NCBI RefSeq assembly: GCF_900105495.1
Contig: NZ_FNTF01000002.1
Coordinates: 1,711,501-1,775,500 of the forward strand
Direction of reading: 5' to 3'
DNA from: Pseudomonas frederiksbergensis
Lineage (GTDB): Bacteria; Pseudomonadota; Gammaproteobacteria; Pseudomonadales; Pseudomonadaceae
DNA: 64,000 nucleotides
Shown here: piece by piece, positions 62,074 through 64,000 of the stretch
How positions within the stretch are numbered: the stretch's first letter is position 1
How the letters are laid out: every line of letters begins with the position of its first letter
The notes under the pieces: generated by a model
What the model was told of the DNA's origin: nothing
The model's database searches: none
The model's input: the letters and a program-made list of their open reading frames with translations, nothing else
Made by a program: the position numbers and the translations under genes

Positions 62074-64000
62074 TCAGGTTCTGAAGCGGCGCACCAACCC
62101 ATCCAGCTCATTCGACAACCCGGCCAGGCTCTGCGAATCCAGCCGCGCCGAGTTGGCCAGTTCCGCCACTAATTGCGCATCACCATGAATCTGGCTGATG
62201 TGCCGATTGATGTCTTCAGCCACCTGATGCTGTTCTTCCGCCGCCGTAGCGATCTGGGTGTTCATGTCGCGAATCACGTCGACCGATTCCCTGATCAGCC
62301 CGAAGCTGCTGCGTGCTTCACCGATCCGCGTCACCGATTGCTGGGACACTTCCAGGCTCGCATGCATTTGCTGGGTCACCTGACTGGTACGTTTGGCGAG
62401 GTTGCCCAGTAAACCGTCGATTTCCGCCGTGGAATCCGCCGTGCGTTTGGCCAACGCCCGAACTTCATCGGCGACCACCGCAAACCCACGACCCTGTTCG
62501 CCGGCCCGCGCTGCTTCAATGGCCGCGTTCAGCGCCAGCAGGTTGGTCTGTTCGGCAATCGAGCGAATGGTCCCCAGGATTGACTGAATGTCGTTGCTGT
62601 CGCGCTCAAGTTGCTGCATCGACTGGGCCGATTGTTCGATTTCCTGGCTCAGGCGATCAACACTGGTCACGGCTGCATCAATCTGTTGCTGACCTTCACG
62701 CGCCTGGCGCTGGCCGCTGTCGGCCGATTCCGCCGCCTGGCTGCAAGAGCGGGCGACTTCGTTGGCGGTGGCGACCATTTCGTGGAACGCCGTGGACACC
62801 ATGTCCACCGCTTCACGCTGACGTCCGGCGGCTTCGGCCATGTCGCTGGAGACCTGGGTCGAACTCTTGGAGGTGGCGAGGATCTTGGTCGCGGCACCGC
62901 CAATGCTCTGGATCAAGTTGCGAATCGCCGCCAAAAACTGGTTGAACCAGTTGGCCAGTTGCGCAGTTTCGTCGCTGCCACGGATTTGCAGGTTCTTGGT
63001 CAGGTCGCCTTCGCCTTGGGCGATGCCTTCCAGACCGCTGGCCACACTGCGGATCGGCCGCACGATCAGACTGGCGAAACTGGCGCCGACGATGGCGAAG
63101 AGCACCGCCAGCACGGCGGCGATGATCGCGATCAACCAGGTCAGTTGGGTGGCCGAACTCATCACGTCGGTCTGCTTGATCAGGCCGATAAAGGTCCAGC
63201 CCAGCTGCTCTGACGGCCAGACGTTGGCCATGTAGCGTTCGCCGTTCAGCTCGACTTCCACCAGCCCTTTGCCGGCCTTGGCCAGTTGCGCGTAGCCGTC
63301 GCCGAGGCTGCTCAGCGCTTTGAAGTTGTGTTCAGGTCTCTTTGGATCGACCAGCACGGTGCCGGTGTTTTCCAGCAGCATCAGGTAGCCGGTTTCACCG
63401 AGCTTGATCTGTTTGACGATTTCGGTGAGCTGCTTGAGCGTCACGTCGATGCTGACCACGCCGCCATTAGTGCCCAATTTGTTATCGATGGTGCGCACGG
63501 TACTGACGTACGTCGCGTCGTCCTGGGCCCAGTAATAGGCCTCAGTGCGGAACGGTTTACCGGGTTTGGCCTGGGCCGCCTTGTACCAGGGGCGCTGGCG
63601 CGGGTCGTAATTGTTCAGCTTGGCATCGTCGGGCCAGGACACATAACCGCCCGCCGCGGTGCCGAGAATGGCATAGGCGTAGGACGGGTGACTGTTACCC
63701 AGGTCCTGAAGGAGAGCGAAGACCTTCTTGTCCATCTCGCCTTGGGGAATGCTCTCGGCGTTGGCGCTTATGTAGGTCTTGAGGCTGTCATCGGAGTTCT
63801 TGATCAGCGGTTGGGTGGCCAGGTAATCCACGTTCTGGCTGATGCCGTCGAAGAACAGTTGCATGGCGTTGCTGACCTGACGAATCTCGCGGCCACTGCC
63901 GTCGACGAAACTGTCCTTGGCATCGCTGCGCAAGTTCAGCACAACCAGGGTAGCGACCAGCACCACCGGCAAGCAGGCGATGATTGCAAACGCCCAGGTC
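62074..64000 (-). CDS. Methyl-accepting chemotaxis protein with dCache amino-acid-type sensor (5' end outside window)
   Basis: At least 642 residues are visible; the frame is open to the window edge, and the N-terminal membrane helix ([20 protein letters not shown]) is cut. The periplasmic dCache sensor carries YDPRQRPWY (the YxxxxRxWY part of the amino-acid-binding motif known from PctA-type receptors) and [10 protein letters not shown] second helix, HAMP ([20 protein letters not shown]) and the signalling hairpin ([20 protein letters not shown]) follow. I predict an L-amino-acid chemoreceptor. Confidence 0.9.
   Translation of the reverse strand, partial: TWAFAIIACLPVVLVATLVVLNLRSDAKDSFVDGSGREIRQVSNAMQLFFDGISQNVDYLATQPLIKNSDDSLKTYISANAESIPQGEMDKKVFALLQDLGNSHPSYAYAILGTAAGGYVSWPDDAKLNNYDPRQRPWYKAAQAKPGKPFRTEAYYWAQDDATYVSTVRTIDNKLGTNGGVVSIDVTLKQLTEIVKQIKLGETGYLMLLENTGTVLVDPKRPEHNFKALSSLGDGYAQLAKAGKGLVEVELNGERYMANVWPSEQLGWTFIGLIKQTDVMSSATQLTWLIAIIAAVLAVLFAIVGASFASLIVRPIRSVASGLEGIAQGEGDLTKNLQIRGSDETAQLANWFNQFLAAIRNLIQSIGGAATKILATSKSSTQVSSDMAEAAGRQREAVDMVSTAFHEMVATANEVARSCSQAAESADSGQRQAREGQQQIDAAVTSVDRLSQEIEQSAQSMQQLERDSNDIQSILGTIRSIAEQTNLLALNAAIEAARAGEQGRGFAVVADEVRALAKRTADSTAEIDGLLGNLAKRTSQVTQQMHASLEVSQQSVTRIGEARSSFGLIRESVDVIRDMNTQIATAAEEQHQVAEDINRHISQIHGDAQLVAELANSARLDSQSLAGLSNELDGLVRRFRT

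Noticed and set aside
1..64000. CRISPR arrays, tRNA or rRNA genes, insertion sequences, integrases, prophage genes
   Set aside because: No regularly spaced direct repeats, no cloverleaf or CCA-ended sequence flanking the inserted cassettes, and no transposase or integrase motifs were recognised on reading.

Overview
The window is GC-rich chromosomal DNA of a fluorescent Pseudomonas (P. fluorescens group). I base this on recognisable Pseudomonas-specific genes (retS, gcbA, pprA/pprB, fppA), on a gene order retS-purD-purH-fis-dusB-(DUF3426)-prmA ... accC-accB-aroQ-dsbD-chemoreceptor-gcbA-(DUF2333)-(Nudix)-(YciH)-speA that I recall as the PA4856-to-PA4839 stretch of P. aeruginosa PAO1, and on Pseudomonas-type REP palindromes between genes. 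The taxonomic call is by recognition, not by database search.

Left end (1-7.2 kb): a very large TcdA/TcdB-pore-like protein with a plausible Cys-His-Asp protease/deamidase site, then a divergent pair of AT-richer genes of unknown function that look like paralogs. The rightward member is broken in frame exactly at a T-TTT-TTA slippery heptamer.

Core block (7.2-38.3 kb): MarC membrane protein, the hybrid kinase RetS, purine synthesis (purH, purD), Fis, tRNA-dihydrouridine synthase, ribosomal-protein methyltransferase, fatty-acid synthesis (accB, accC), dehydroquinase, DsbD, a chemoreceptor, the diguanylate cyclase GcbA, and arginine decarboxylase. Accessory cassettes interrupt this backbone: (i) 17.7-21.7 kb, a 1324-residue toxin-like protein whose C-terminus looks like a CheD/CNF-type glutamine deamidase; (ii) 26.05-26.94 kb, a type-44 polymorphic toxin with a membrane-anchored partner, directly behind a chemoreceptor gene with a frame break near its end; (iii) 31.0-33.8 kb, a four-gene type VI secretion (Hcp) cassette with a DUF2515-like protein; (iv) 38.5-40.6 kb, a short VgrG with a DUF4123 adaptor and no cargo gene.

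Middle right (40.7-45.0 kb): MATE exporter, a REP doublet, a small membrane protein, a MazG-like pyrophosphohydrolase, the tRNA methyltransferase CmoM and two DUF4136 lipoproteins.

Tad/Flp pilus locus (45.1-58.1 kb): tadG, pprA, tadE, fppA, pprB, tadC, tadB, tadA, tadZ, rcpC, flp and a lone receiver protein. The secretin gene rcpA and the lipoprotein gene tadD, which I would expect between rcpC/tadZ and after tadC, are absent. Each position holds only a short open start with a plausible ribosome site.

Right end (58.2-64 kb): a MaoC hydratase, a two-domain 3-ketoacyl reductase and a thiolase (a fatty-acyl module), a fragment of a bile-acid:sodium symporter-like gene, REP sequences, and a dCache chemoreceptor of the amino-acid type cut by the window edge.

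No tRNA, rRNA, CRISPR array, insertion sequence or prophage genes were seen.
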